Both the position numbers and the translations under genes were made by a program. Positions 46,848 to 59,950 of a DNA stretch of 64,000 nt are shown here, one piece after another. The stretch is taken from contig JAFLJL010014253.1 of the NCBI GenBank assembly GCA_018398815.1, forward strand, positions 1 to 64,000, read 5' to 3'. The stretch comes from Conus ventricosus. Lineage: Eukaryota > Mollusca > Gastropoda > Neogastropoda > Conidae. Every line of letters starts with the position of its first letter. Position 1 is the first letter of the stretch. The notes under the pieces were generated by a model. That model was not told where the DNA came from. It saw only the letters and a program-made list of their open reading frames with translations, and searched no databases.

Positions 46848-47847
46848 NNNNNNNNNNNNNNNNNNNNNNNNNNNNNNNNNNNNNNNNNNNNNNNNNNNNN
46901 NNNNNNNNNNNNNNNNNNNNNNNNNNNNNNNNNNNNNNNNNNNNNNNNNNNNNNNNNNNNNNNNNNNNNNNNNNNNNNNNNNNNNNNNNNNNNNNNNNNN
47001 NNNNNNNNNNNNNNNNNNNNNNNNNNNNNNNNNNNNNNNNNNNNNNNNNNNNNNNNNNNNNNNNNNNNNNNNNNNNNNNNNNNNNNNNNNNNNNNNNNNN
47101 NNNNNNNNNNNNNNNNNNNNNNNNNNNNNNNNNNNNNNNNNNNNNNNNNNNNNNNNNNNNNNNNNNNNNNNNNNNNNNNNNNNNNNNNNNNNNNNNNNNN
47201 NNNNNNNNNNNNNNNNNNNNNNNNNNNNNNNNNNNNNNNNNNNNNNNNNNNNNNNNNNNNNNNNNNNNNNNNNNNNNNNNNNNNNNNNNNNNNNNNNNNN
47301 NNNNNNNNNNNNNNNNNNNNNNNNNNNNNNNNNNNNNNNNNNNNNNNNNNNNNNNNNNNNNNNNNNNNNNNNNNNNNNNNNNNNNNNNNNNNNNNNNNNN
47401 NNNNNNNNNNNNNNNNNNNNNNNNNNNNNNNNNNNNNNNNNNNNNNNNNNNNNNNNNNNNNNNNNNNNNNNNNNNNNNNNNNNNNNNNNNNNNNNNNNNN
47501 NNNNNNNNNNNNNNNNNNNNNNNNNNNNNNNNNNNNNNNNNNNNNNNNNNNNNNNNNNNNNNNNNNNNNNNNNNNNNNNNNNNNNNNNNNNNNNNNNNNN
47601 NNNNNNNNNNNNNNNNNNNNNNNNNNNNNNNNNNNNNNNNNNNNNNNNNNNNNNNNNNNNNNNNNNNNNNNNNNNNNNNNNNNNNNNNNNNNNNNNNNNN
47701 NNNNNNNNNNNNNNNNNNNNNNNNNNNNNNNNNNNNNNNNNNNNNNNNNNNNNNNNNNNNNNNNNNNNNNNNNNNNNNNNNNNNNNNNNNNNNNNNNNNN
47801 NNNNNNNNNNNNNNNNNNNNNNNNNNNNNNNNNNNNNNNNNNNNNNN
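46848..47847. other. Assembly gap, 1000 N
   Basis: Exactly 1000 unresolved bases, so probably a fixed-size scaffold gap. The order and distance of sequence on the two sides are not proven. Confidence 1.
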
Positions 47848-48149
47848 AGCAAGGACATTCCGACCACCCCCTTGGAGCCACAGAGGGCCCAAAAATTTGA
47901 AAATACTCATGAAGACCACATTTTATGGGAAATTGCACGAGTTAGTGGCCGAATTAAAGAAGGTACTACTGATTCCCCTCTTTCAAAACCACAAACGTGC
48001 CAAAAATTTTATCGCCAACATCCCTAACAGGTGAACAATACCCATCCCCTTTTGCGCAACAAGAACGGTTAGGGGGGGAGGCCGGGCCCATGATCGGATG
48101 GGTGCGATTGAGCCGTCGACATCGCATACTGCTCACCAAAAAAAAAGAG
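47848..48149. other. Low-quality sequence after the gap
   Basis: No frame recognised. Probably the protease-to-RT part of the gypsy element on the plus strand, but no motif is visible. Confidence 0.35.
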
Positions 48150-49205
48150 GGAAGACAGGTTTGCGTTGCTTCATGAGGTTGAATCGCTCGGCAGTTTGAT
48201 CTGAACCATGCCGGACATCGAATCCCTTTTTGCCAAGTTTGGGGAGAGAAGAAGGCTTTAAGCAAGTCGACCCGCAAAGGGGGTTTTGGCAATCCCGATA
48301 GTAAGAGGACCGCACAAAGACTGCTTTTGCTACACCGAAGGAAAATTTCCAGTGGAAAGTTATGCCTTTTGGCGTGACCGGGGGCAGTTTTTCACGCGCA
48401 GAGAGGAAACTGTTGCGCCACTTGAAACCCCAGATGCGAAAATTTTCATTGATGACATCCTGGTGGCCACAAGACGACACCCTAAAATTCCAGGCGTGTT
48501 TTTCCAGAGACTCGGGGGAAGTTTTTTTTCAGCCCGACCTTCAAATGTGAGCTGGGGGAAAAGGAAAATTACCTACTTAGGGACAGGAAGGTGCGGGGAA
48601 AAAGGGCCCTAAGCGGGATAAAATGACCCGCATTAGGGTGCGCCTACCCCTGAGCCCAAACGGCAAGGGGGGGGGTTTCTTGGGACTAGTGGGGTACTAC
48701 GGGAAATTTGTGCCCCGGTTTGCTGACACCCAAAACCCCTTACTGATCTCACAAGGGGAACCCCCGGGGGCATGAAATGGACGACAGTGCGAAGTGCGTT
48801 CCAACCTTGGGCACATTTCTGTCAACCTCCGTTTTAATTTGCCGTGCCGGGGTTGACATTTTCCCAGACTGACCCATCAGAAGGGGGGAGTGGAGCTAGC
48901 GTTCACAGTACCCGGAAGATGCCCCGTACATTGCCAGCGGGAAATTTAAAGCCTGCAGAGCAAACTACCCATATTTTAAAGGAGGTCGGCATGGGGGGGG
49001 AATACAAAAGTTCCAGGTGATTTGTATGGGCTCCCTTTAGTCCAGACAGATCATTCCCCACTTCAGTATTTAGAAAGAGGGAAGTCTCTATTTGGGAGAT
49101 CACAAGGGGCACTGCAGCTGCAGCCATTCCTTTTTAGGGTCACATGTCTGGAAAGGAAAATGGGCGCAGACTTTTTAAGCCTTGCCGAGAGAGAAGAGAG
49201 AGAGA

Positions 49206-49240
<35 letters not shown>

Positions 49241-49250
49241 AGAACCGAAT
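48150..49250 (+). pseudogene. Gypsy (Ty3)-type pol fragment: RT and RNase H
   Basis: Reverse transcriptase motifs appear in shifting plus-strand frames: MPDIESLFAKFG (about 48210), FQWKVMPFGVTG (about 48350), FIDDILVAT (about 48450, the catalytic Y/FxDD), KPLTDLT-like (about 48735), and RNase H with QTDPSEGG (about 48870) and VQTDHSPLQYLERG (about 49045), ending at GADFLSLA (about 49170) before a GA tract. Integrase, which normally follows, is absent before the polypurine tract at 49585. Heavy indels mean no product is expected. Whether it belongs to the LTR-like leader at 45938 is unknown because of the gap. Confidence 0.8.
49190..49245 (+). repeat. GA microsatellite at the end of RNase H
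   Basis: (GA)n with AAGA/GGA interruptions, directly after the RNase H coding end. Confidence 0.9.
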
Positions 49251-49584
49251 TTCCCTTTTTCCCTGTGTCAAGGGGGGTTTGACGTTGTCAAAGAATGCGG
49301 GTCATGTCTTGGAAGAGAATGACTAGCAAAGTTTGCGGGGGGTGGGGTTTTTTGTAGCACGTGTTGCAAGGGGTCGTGCAGGGTCAAGAAACCCCCTGGG
49401 TTATAAAATTTTAAAATGTGGACTAGTGTCGGCCCCTGTAAGTGCCTGCGTTAAGGGTCGGGGAGGCAAGTAGACCAGGTGAATAATGTATTCGCGTTAA
49501 GATGTATTTAAAAGTGATTTTGTTGGAATAAAAGGGGTGCACCAAAAGTAACACAGGGCGAGTGATGGTGGGGAGTTGGATTGT

Positions 49585-50140
49585 AAAAGGAGGGTGTGAT
49601 AAACGCCGATCGAGTGAAAAAGATTTGGGGTTTTTAACCTGTGTTAAAACTTACGGGGGTTTTTCCCCGATCGGGGGTACTAAATCACCGTATTTGTTTG
49701 AGAAATGGTAATTCAAAAATAGAGACGTGTGCGCGGTGCTGGCAATGTGTATATGTGTGTTGCAGCGTGCGGGGGAAAATTTTGGGGGTTTTGGTTAAGG
49801 TGGAAGGTTAGGCTAGGTGGGGGGCCCCCCCCCCGGGGAAAAAGACATACAGATTTTTAAAACCTCTCCATTTTGAAGGGATGGAAGCGGGGGGTTTTGG
49901 GTTTTTTTTCCCGATTTTTACCCTTTTTTTATTTTGGTTCAAACACCAGAGAAGGGGGGGGGGATATGGAATTTTGGTGTTTTCAAGTCCGGATTGTGGA
50001 AAAATTGTCGTGTTGTTGCACGAGCAACAACTAACCGTGTCCGGCGTGTCAGCCTGCGGAGGATACCTGCCTCCCCAATCGCTTTTTGGTTGTGAGTAGA
50101 GTTCGCTTGTTTCCGACCAGGACGGAATGCTTGGGGTAGC
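49585..50140 (+). mobile_element. Polypurine tract and possible 3' LTR
   Basis: AAAAGGAGGG (49585-49594) is followed by TGTGATAAACGCC, the expected form of a PPT and LTR start. The LTR end is not determined; 50140 is a guess. The start does not match the LTR-like sequence at 45938, so the two may be different elements. Confidence 0.4.
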
Positions 50141-53100
50141 TTCACTTCGGTCCCGGGGTGTTCGGGGAGTGACGTGCCTTGTATTGCGGGGGGAGCGCCG
50201 TTATCGAGCTGAGTGTTCGTCTATTGGGGCCAGGTCCCTCGGTCGGTTGCCCTTGGCCTTCCCGGGGGTTCTGTGTCCGTCTTTGTTGGCCCCCCTTCCC
50301 CATTGCAGAACGGTGTGGTTGAACGCGTCTGTCCGGGTTGGTGATTTAGGTTCGGTGGGTGTGTTCGTCAGTTGTCTGTATTATGGCAGTGTCTGTATTG
50401 TCCATTTTATGTTAGTTGTTTATGTTTGTTGCGTATACTGGTTGCTGTATGTGTCTTGGTTCTGTGTTTGAACCTTGTCAGCCGTTTGTGTTGTTACCTA
50501 TTTTCTGTATATTCTGTAATAGTGTCAAGTTTCCTGATTCGATTGTCAGTGACAGTTTGGCTAGACAATGTGGGTTCGATATAAAACCGTTAGGGAGGTG
50601 ATGTAGAAAAATTTTGTCATTCTTTTTAATTTCAGGGGGCATAAGAAGGAAAATACGGTTGCATTTTTTTTGGGGATCATAGTGTGACCCGGGGCAATGT
50701 TGCATAATTGTAAAGGGATTGGCTCAATTTCATGTAAAAGTATAGTTCTTTGAAATGATTAACGTTTGGGTTGACCTGCACAGCATTGGGAATCGGTTAA
50801 CTGTGCAGTGGGCCAAGGCTATTTTGTGGTCGGTGGTTTATACTGGAGTACGGTCGTGACCTTCAACTTATATGGTGTCTTTCACTTTCGTTACAGTCAT
50901 GGTTCTCACGCGGGGTCGGCGCGGCAGACGTATCTTGACGTACGTATTTGGGACAGGACGGAGTCCAAAAGGGTTTAAAAATGTTTTGGTTTTTTTTAAG
51001 TAAAGACAGTCGAAAAAACATGCGGGGTGTATGGTTTGTGAAAGAATAGGGTTGGGGAAAGATATTTTAGGTTGTAGGAGACAGTCCCATTTTGAATTTT
51101 AGAGTCGGAAAAAAAAGGGTAAGGGAAAGTTTAAAGGGGTAGCTCAGCATTGATAGGATAAAAAAGGGGGGGGCAGCATGTATATTTTATAAAGTATGGT
51201 TTTGGTTGGCAAACAAGGATTAACCCTGGTTTCTGACAAAGATGACAGAAGTGGGGGGCTTGGGCGGGGAAAATTTTTGACGAACAAAAAATGTTGTTTG
51301 AGAAATGATTACAAGACATTGCAAAAAGGGTGAAATGTGAAGTTGTGGGTGCGACCGATTCTCTTATAGATATGCCCGAACTGTGAAACCCTTAAAAATT
51401 TATAAATTTTTTTTTTTGTTTATGTTTTTTTTTGAAATGTTATACTACTGATTACTATGTGAAACATTTCCTTCTGAATTGCCATTTCCTGTTATTTAGT
51501 ATTTTCCAAAAAGGGGGCCATTACCGTGTTGATGCTAGATTGGTTTTTTTTTCTCCGAAAATTGGTGTGATTCATAATTTTATATGTTAAAAGCGGGATT
51601 GGGTCAAGAGAATTTGTTTTTAAATCTGTTTTAAAGGGGGGAAGGAATGGACGATAACCCCAAATAACGGGGTTGGGGGGGTGTACGTTCCCAAAAGGGG
51701 CACCTCATCCCGATGTAAATAGCAAGGGGGATGGGGGTTAAACGACCAGGGGGCCAATGACCTTGATACTCGGGTAGTTTCAACATTACATAGGCCCACA
51801 TTGTTCAGCAGTATCCTGTTCCGCCTGAGGCTGGGACCAAACCCCCCCAGTCTACTCCGCGTGCCAGCAGGGGGCGGCGGTTTTTCCGTGCCTGCTATTT
51901 TCCCGGGAGGGGAACCATCCAGGGCCCTCGCCGCTTTTAGCAGTCTCCTCCTGCACCGGGGTTCTTCCGGGAAATTCCCAGCCCACCTTTGCTCTTCCCG
52001 TTCGAGCGTCCGTGAGAGGGCGCTGCCCAGGGCCCCCCTCACCCCCAGGGCCGCGGGGCTTTTAGAGGGGGAGAGTCCCTCGAGCCCCGACTCTCAGAGG
52101 GCGTCTGGTGGGGGGTTGGGGGTTTTTTCCCCCCGCGAAGGAGTTAGACTGCGGGGGAACCAGGTCGGGGGCTGGGGGGTAGGTTTCGGAGAGGGCACCC
52201 CATGGGGGCCATGATCATGCCGGGTGCAGAATCTCCGGGGGGTTTTCAGCCTGCGAGGGGGCCCCGAACAGCGCCAACTGGGGCTTTCCCGGGCCGGAGG
52301 GTTTCCCTGTTTTTGGTAAAGGGGTGTAGCGTTAGGAGAGGGTTAAGGTGTTAGCTACGCCCCTTTTTTGGGGCATAGTGGGCCCCACGGTGTGGGCTGT
52401 TGTTGCCTCCCTTAGGGGCGCAGTACCGGTCGTAGGGTCCCGGGTCAAAGAATGGGGTCCGGGAGAGGGTGGGTGTAGGGTTTGAATTAGAGCCCTTGGG
52501 GGGGGTCCTTGCCCCATAGTTCCACCAAAAGGTGCGGGCTTCTTTGCGCCCTAGGTCACATGATAACCGCAAATGGGCTGTACATAGGGTTTAAATTCTC
52601 GGTCGTAGCAGGATGTGTGCATGGGGAAAAAGGGAATATTGGTGTTATTGTGGATGGGGGGAGGGGGGGGGGGGGGGGGGGGTGGTTGGGGGGGTTTTGG
52701 GGGGGGGGGGTGGGGGGGGGGGGGGGGGGGGGGAAAGGGGGGGAAAAAAAATTTTGGGGGTTGGGGTTTTTTTGTTTTTTTTTGGATTTTTTTGGGGGGG
52801 ATTGGAAAAAAAAAGAAAAAATTTAAAAAAAAAAAGGGGGGGGTTTAAAAAAATCCTTTTTTCCCTTTTCCCCCCCCCCCCCGTTTTTAAGGGGGGGGGG
52901 GGGGGGCAAAAATGGGGGGGGGGTTTTGTAAGGGTTTTGGGGTTTTGGGTGGTGAGTTTAAAAGTTTTGGGGTTGGTTTTGTGTTTGGGGGCCGTTTTTT
53001 TGGGGGGGGGGTGGCCCAAAAAATTTTGGTTTAAAAAAGAAGAAAAACCGTTAAGGGTGTTCGCCGTTTAAAAGCGGGTAAGGGGGTAAACCCCAGGGGA

Positions 53101-53770
53101 CCTTTTACCCATTTTCTAATAATTAAAAAAAAGTAACCAAAAAACTTTTTAATTTACAAAATAAAAAATTTTAAGGGGGTTAAGCCTTTTAATTGTAAGG
53201 AAAATTAAAACAAACGGGATCTTTTAAACCCATTCAAAACCTACAAATTTTTAAACATCTCCCATATTTTTTCTCCATTTTCCCCCCCCCCCCCCCAAAA
53301 ACACAAAACCCACAAAAAACAACAAAAAACACCCCACACACACAGTGATTTCCTTCGCTCCCTTTTTAACGTACTCTTTTCTTAAAATGGGAGTACAAAA
53401 AGAACACAAAAAACAAAACCCAACCAAAAAATGATTTTTAACTCTCACATTTGATATAGACAGTAAGCCTCAGTTCCTTTCTACTAATTAGTCATTTTCA
53501 ACAATTCATATACCATTTAAAGCTTGATCATTATATAAAATTGTAAGTGTAGGCATGTAGGAAAAACACATACTAGTAATCTTTATTACTACACACTCTC
53601 AAAAAACCAATATCAACACATGCATAAACAATCTCTACTTTCATACCTTTATTTCTCCTATTTCCTCCCCCCTCCCCCCTTTCCCGTCTAATATCACTTA
53701 ATGGTGAACAGACGTAAAACTAAACAAGATGCAAAGCATATAAACGTACTCCCAGTTCATCCTGAATACA
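50141..53770. other. Low-quality stretch, no gene recognised
   Basis: Long G runs (52655-52735, 52893-52925), A and T runs. The frames at 51620-52214 (Arg/Pro-rich, both strands) and 52509-53071 (poly-Gly/Pro) follow base composition and are not credible. Confidence 0.5.
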
Positions 53771-53773
53771 TGT

Positions 53774-54205
53774 GAGATATTCCATAAAGAGGAAAAACCG
53801 TCTTGGGCTGGTGTTACCGTTAGTAATAGCTTTTTCTGGTAAACATGGGCCATCATCTGTGACCTATAATGAACAGACTTATAAATTGTCAGAAAGATCG
53901 GCCAAAAACTTTCTGGGATATTCCATAAAGAAGAAAAACCGTTACAGGCTGTTACAGCCGTTACTAGCGGCTGTAACGGGGTAAACTAAAACATCAGGCG
54001 TCATCTGTGACCCATCCTCTTCATACTTGCTAATTTTCACAAAGATCAGCCAAGTACTTTCTGAGATTACATGGAGAAATAAAACCGTTACAGGCCGTTA
54101 CAGCCGTTAGTAATGGCTGTAACGGTAAATTAAAACATCGGGCATCATCCTTGACCCATAGTGCAAATACCTACAAATTTTCAGAACGATCTCCCCAGTA
54201 GTTTT
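53774..54205 (+). repeat. Three tandem copies of a ~143-bp repeat
   Basis: Starts near 53774, 53917 and 54061. Each has a TTCCATAAAGA-like head (weak in the third), a hairpin-forming core (CCGTTACAGGC, CAGCCGTTA, GGCTGTAACGG in copies 2 and 3), CATCATCTGTGACC and a tail AGATCGGCCAA.CTTTCTG. The third copy runs into GGACACACAGATAGACACA and a CA microsatellite, so the array may be the tail of a repeat family ending in a simple repeat. Confidence 0.8.
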
Positions 54206-54239
54206 GTCTGGAGCGAGTGGAACACATTTTGACCACGGA

Positions 54240-54263
54240 CACACAGATAGACACACACACACA

Positions 54264-54308
<45 letters not shown>

Positions 54309-54375
54309 CAGACTGCATTTCTTCGCTCCCATTCTAAAGTACTTCCTGTTCTTTAAGAACTGGAGTACAAAAACG

Positions 54376-54413
<38 letters not shown>

Positions 54414-54474
54414 CACACACGCACGCACGCACGCACGCACACACGCGGGGAAACACACACACACACACACACAC

Positions 54475-54517
<43 letters not shown>

Positions 54518-54551
54518 ACACACACAACACACACAACACACACACACACAC

Positions 54552-54583
<32 letters not shown>

Positions 54584-54590
54584 GCATACA
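54240..54590 (+). repeat. CA microsatellite, two blocks
   Basis: (CA)n at about 54240-54308 and 54377-54590, including (GCAC)n near 54419-54445. The frames across it are artefacts. Confidence 0.95.
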
Positions 54591-56630
54591 CCATTTACAA
54601 CCACCGACGCAGCAATGCCCACGCTTGTGCTCAGATTGCGGTTTATTGTTCACACCACTAACCGTTCCCTCAGTGACCGCATACAGGCGAGAAGGAAAAC
54701 TCCTGACTCCTCTCCGTGCAGTGCTGATCAAGACTGCTAGCAAAGAAGAGAAAAGCTCTTCACATGGACAGCGAACTAAGCCCACCACTGTCACCACGGA
54801 AACAAACGAATGGTGCTAGGCGAGGGCAGGAGAGAGGGAGAAAGCGGCTGATTCCAGCATGTGAACCTAGCCCCCTCCCTCTCCTCCCTCCTGTTTGATG
54901 ATGAACGGGCGTTGGCCACAGACGTACAACAACACGAAGCAACAATCTTTGACTAGGTGTTACTTGTAAATAAGCTGCGACTTCAAACTCTGATTGTTCA
55001 AGTGTTTCAAACTGGAAGAAAATGAAGTGGCTTGTGTCATGATTCTCTTACAAAGCAATGTCCCATATTACTGAAGGAGAAGCAAACCTGCAAAACGCAA
55101 TTAAGTGGAAGCGTTTTGATTTAGTCAGTGCAGCTTGGCTTAGTTGTTCTTGTCACCAAACAATGGGAAGACAGGCAGAGTGCGACTCTAAGGAGGACTA
55201 TGCACTAATAGTTAAAACAACTGGACAAATAAATATCATACGTCCACCAAAGAAATATTCAAGATCATTTCTTACGAACAAAACCAGTTCTTTTACTTCA
55301 ATCCACGGCACGTTCAGTGATCACGTTGAAAATCAAACACATGTACTTTGTGTCATGAACACCTGTACCCACAAAACCACACCACCGCTGATTGTGCCAA
55401 ACTCTTTGCCTACCCAACGAGACATTGACAAACTGTTTTCAAACAGCTATTAATTTAGTTTTTGAAACACATTCAGAGCAAAACACGGCTAGACCTTTTT
55501 TTTTTAATGAGGTCTAGGTAGCTGCCCATTTGCGCTTGTTCAATAGTCCTCTACGAGTTTGAACGAGTGATGCGATCGAATCTACTCTTGCCCCCATCAT
55601 CGCCATTCTGAGGTATGAGACAATCAAGACGTGCTGTGTGCTGTGTGTTTTAGCCGCTGCAGACGTCACGATAATATGTTGTGTCTGCACCATATGTAGA
55701 TCTGCATAGCTACGTGCGTGGGCAGCCTTTTGCCATATTTCTGCATTCAAAGATGGACTAACCAATTATTCACAGTTATCTGGCTTCTGTTGATTTTTTT
55801 TCCATTCCACCTCCTTTCAACTGTGAGTTCAGGGCACAATTTCGCTGCCTAGCTTTGGAAGGAAAGAGGCAATAGACCTAATAAATCTCTTTCTTTTTTC
55901 AGAACATGATCTGACAGTAAAATCCGTTTCTGAACGTTAGCTAAAGAGAGACGTTCTCTTTATTCGTTTCCAGTTCAACGTCATCATCTGGTCTGCAGTT
56001 TCCTCTTTTACTTTATTGGAGCTCTTGACTCCCCTTCCACCCTCTCCCCCTCGTCCCCCCCCCCCCCCACACCTACAGACTGTGGTTACTATGGTCATGA
56101 CTCGTTCTCATGATCTTTGCCCTCTTTCATTCTATTTTCAGAGCGGGCGTAAGCTGAAGTGGGGCTCTTTGCTTAAGGCATTACTTGCTTCTCCGATGTT
56201 TTTCCTTCAGTTCTGTCAGCATATTGATGTGGATTTCAAAATGTCTCCTGTCTACAACACCGCATTTCCAAGTATCAATTCAGGCCTCAATGTCATGTTC
56301 ATTGATATTTTGTCAGTGGCCAGAGATTGCCATCTGCAGTAAAAATGGTGTTCTCCACTTATGACTTATGAGGACAAAGCTCCATATGCAGTAAAATATG
56401 CAAACACCAAACACTCAGTAACTGAACGAGAGTTCGGTCTATGATCTCACAGCTGGACAGCGAAATTCTGCAGGCCTTGGCTTGCTTCATGCAGAGATCG
56501 TATGAAACGTCCTGTCACAGCAAGAAGGAAAGAGTAAACCAGACTTGCCTTACTCACCAATCCTTAGTCCTGACATTGAAACACAGACAAGAGATAAACC
56601 TTCATCTGAGTGTGATGTTCGTATGATGTC
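54591..56630. other. Unique, better-quality stretch with small frames
   Basis: Normal composition and few long homopolymers. Only the frame at 55058-55453 is worth listing; the others (55514-55765 minus, 56016-56342 plus, 56441-56626 plus) have no features. Confidence 0.4.
55058..55453 (+). CDS. Hypothetical protein, 131 residues
   Basis: ATG at 55058, stop at 55451-55453. Hydrophilic, with Cys/Ser-rich (AAWLSCSCHQTM, residues 25-36) and basic (RPPKKYSRSFL) patches; no membrane segment, signal peptide or known motif. No clear splice signals or repeat relation. In a genome of this type a frame of this length can arise by chance. Confidence 0.25.
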   Translation: MSHITEGEANLQNAIKWKRFDLVSAAWLSCSCHQTMGRQAECDSKEDYALIVKTTGQINIIRPPKKYSRSFLTNKTSSFTSIHGTFSDHVENQTHVLCVMNTCTHKTTPPLIVPNSLPTQRDIDKLFSNSY

Positions 56631-56631
56631 T

Positions 56632-59600
56632 GGGTAAAACGCTCACCATGTCAGGGTACAGAGACCACCATGGTAGGGTAAAGTACCTATCATGTCAGGG
56701 TAAAGGACCCACCTTGTCAGGGCAAAGTGACTACCATGGTAGGGTAAAGTGGATACCATGTCAGGGTACAGCGCCCACCATGGTAGCGTAAAGTGCCTAT
56801 CATGTCAAGGCATAGCGCCAATCATTGCAGGGTAAAGTACCCACCACGTCAGGGTAAAGCGCCCACCATGGCAGGGCAAAGTACCCACCATGTCAGGGCA
56901 AAGTGCCCACCATGTCAGGGTAAAGTACCTATCATATCAGGATAAAGCACCCACCGAGGCAGAGTAAAGTATCTACCATGCCAGGATAAAGTGCACACCA
57001 TGACAGGGTAAGGTACACATCATGTCAAGATAAAGCACTTAATATTGCACGATAAAGTGCCTATCATGTCAGGGTAAAGCACACACCATGGGAAGATAAA
57101 GTACCCACCATGTCAGGGTAAAGCACCTGCCATGTCAGAGTAAAAGTACCTACCACGTCAGGATAAAGTGCCTACCATATCAAAGTAAAGTGCGCACCAT
57201 GGCAGGTAAAGTATCTACCATATTAGGATAAAGTACCCATCACAGCAGGATAAAGTAACGACTTTGTCAGGGTAAAGCGCCCACCGTGGCTGGATGAAGT
57301 ACACACCATATCAAGGTAAAGCGCCCACCATGGTAGGATAAAGTGCCTATTACGTCAGGGTAACGTGCACACCATGACCGAGTAAAGTATCTACCATGTC
57401 AGGGTAAAGTACCTACCATGTAAGGGTGATGTACCCACCATGGGCAGGAAAAAGTATTTTCCATGTCAGGGTAAAGTACCCACCATGTTAGGGTAAAGTA
57501 CTCACTATGTCAGGGTGAAGTACCCACCATGTCAGGGTAAAGCGCCTGCTATAGCAGGGTAAAGTAGCTATTATGTCACGGTAAAGCGCCCACCATGACA
57601 GGATAATGTGCCTATTATGTCATGGTAAAGCGCAACCTTGTCAGGCTAAAGCGCACACCATGGCAGGATAAAGTGCCTATTATGTCGAGGAAAGCACAAA
57701 TCTTGTCCCGGGCAAAGCGTGCATCATGAGAGGGTAAAGTACCCATCATGTCAGGATAAAGCACCCATTATGGCAGGATAAAGTGCCTGGTTATTCCAGG
57801 GTAAAGCCCACACCATGGCAGGATAAAGTACCCACCATGTCAGGGTAAAGTACTTAATATGTCAGGGTAAAGTACTTACCATGTCAGGGTAAAATACCTA
57901 CCATATTAGGGTAAAGCACACATCATGGCAGGATAGCGTGTCCACCATGTCAGGGTAAAGCGCCCATCATGGCAGGATAAAGTACGTAGCATATCAGGGT
58001 AAAGTACCCTCCACGTCAGGGTAAAGTACCCACCATACCTGGTAAAGCGCCCACCATGCAAGATAAAGTACGTACCATATCAGTGTAAAGCACACACATG
58101 ACTGGGTAACGTGTCTACAATGTCAAGGTAATGTAACAACCATGTAAGCGTAAAGCGCCCAGCATTGCAGGATGAAGTACCTAGCATGTGAGGGTAAAGT
58201 ATCCACCATGTGAGGGTAAAGTACCTACCATGTCACGGCCAAGTACGTACCATGTCAGGGCACCGCACACATCATGGCAGGATAAAGGAGCCACCATGTC
58301 AGGGTAAAATACCCACCATGGCAGGGTAATGTACTCACCATGTCAGGGTAAAGCACCCACCATGGCAGGATAAAGTACCTAGCATGTGAGGGTAAAGTAC
58401 CCACCACGTCAGGGTAAAGTACCCACATACAGGGTTAAAGCGCCCATCATGGCAGGATAAAGTGCGTACCATATCAGGGTAAAGTACCCACCATGTGAGG
58501 ACAAAGTACGTACCATATCAGGGTAAAGCACACACATGACTGGGTAAAGTATCTACTATGTCAAGGTAATGTACCAACAATGTGAGGGTAAAGCACCCAG
58601 CATGGGGAATAAAGTACCTAGCATGTGAGGGTAAAGTACCCACCATGTCAAGGGAAAGTACCATCATGTCAGGGCAAAGTACCTACCATGTCAGATTTAA
58701 AAGTACCCATCATGCCAGGGTAAAGTACTTACCATGTCAGGGTAAAGCACACATCATGGCAGGGTAAAGTATCCACCATGTCAGGTAAAGTACCCACCAT
58801 GGTAGGGTAAAGTACCTACCATGTTTAGGGTAAAGCGCCCACCATGCAGGGTAAAGTACGTACCATCTCAGGGAAAAGTACCCACCATATCAAGGTAAAG
58901 TACCCACCATGTCAGGGTAAAGCACAGACATGACTGGGTAAAGTATCTACCATGTCATTGATGTATATCTACCATGTCATCGGTTAAGCACACACCACAG
59001 CAGGGTAAAATACATATCATGTCAGGGAAAAAGTACACACCATGTCATTGTTAAGTATCTACCATGTCATCGGTTAAGCGCACGGCATATCAGGTTTAAA
59101 ATGCGTACCATGTCAGGGGAAAATACACACCATGTCATTGTTAAGTATCTACCATGTCAACGGTTAGCGCACACCATAGCAAAGTACGTATCATGCTAGG
59201 TAAAGAACCAATCATGACAGGGTCAAGTAGCTACCATGTCAGGGTAAAGTACCCATCACGGCAGGGTAAATACCAATCATGTCAGTGTAAACGTCTACCA
59301 TGTCAGGTAAAGTATCTACCATGTCGGGGTAAAGTGCACATCATGAGAGGATGGAGTAGTCATCCTGTCAGGATAAAACACGCACCATGGCAGGATAAAT
59401 TGACTATCATGTCAGGTAAAGAGCCCATCATGTCAGAGTAAAGTAGCTATCATGTCAGGGTAAAGCGTCCACCCTGACAGGGTAAAGCACCTACCATGTC
59501 AGAGGAAAATACACACCATGTCATTGTTCAGTATGTACCATGTCAACGGTTAAGCGCACACCATGGCAGGGTAAAGTACCAATCAAGTCAGTGTAAAACG

Positions 59601-59950
59601 CCCACCATGACAGGTAAAGTATCTACTATGTCAGGGTAACGTGAACACCATGAGAGGATAAAGTAGTCACCCTGTCAGGAAAAACGCGCACCACGGCAGG
59701 ATAAAGTGCCTATCATGTCAGGGTAATGCGCTAACATGGAACGATGAAGTACACACCCTGTCAGGGTAAAGTATCTACCATGTTAGGGTACAGTACCCAT
59801 CATGTCAGGGTAACGTATCTACCTGTCAGGGTAAAGCGCCCACCATGTCAGGGGAAAGTACCCACAATTGCAGAATACAGATCACACCAAGGGAGGAAAA
59901 AGTACCACCAGGTCAGGGTAAAGTGCCCAGCTTGGCAGGGAATTAGTTTA
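56632..59950 (+). repeat. 22-bp satellite array, copy 2
   Basis: Same unit as 1371-6108. From 57426 to 59950 the order of variant units matches 1372-3850 (for example CTATAGCAGGG at 1538/57548 and GGGAGGAAAAA at 3788/59889), with differences of a few percent by eye. Homology stops within the word GGCAGGGAATTA, after which element 2 territory begins. Confidence 0.95.

Noticed and set aside
46570..47938. Frames of 341-449 residues on the minus strand
   Set aside because: Consist mainly of unresolved gap bases.
51620..52214. Arg/Pro-rich frames on both strands
   Set aside because: GC-rich, low-quality DNA with open frames in both directions; no domain.
52509..53071. Gly-rich or Pro-rich protein
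   Set aside because: Translation of long G runs that are probably sequencing artefacts.
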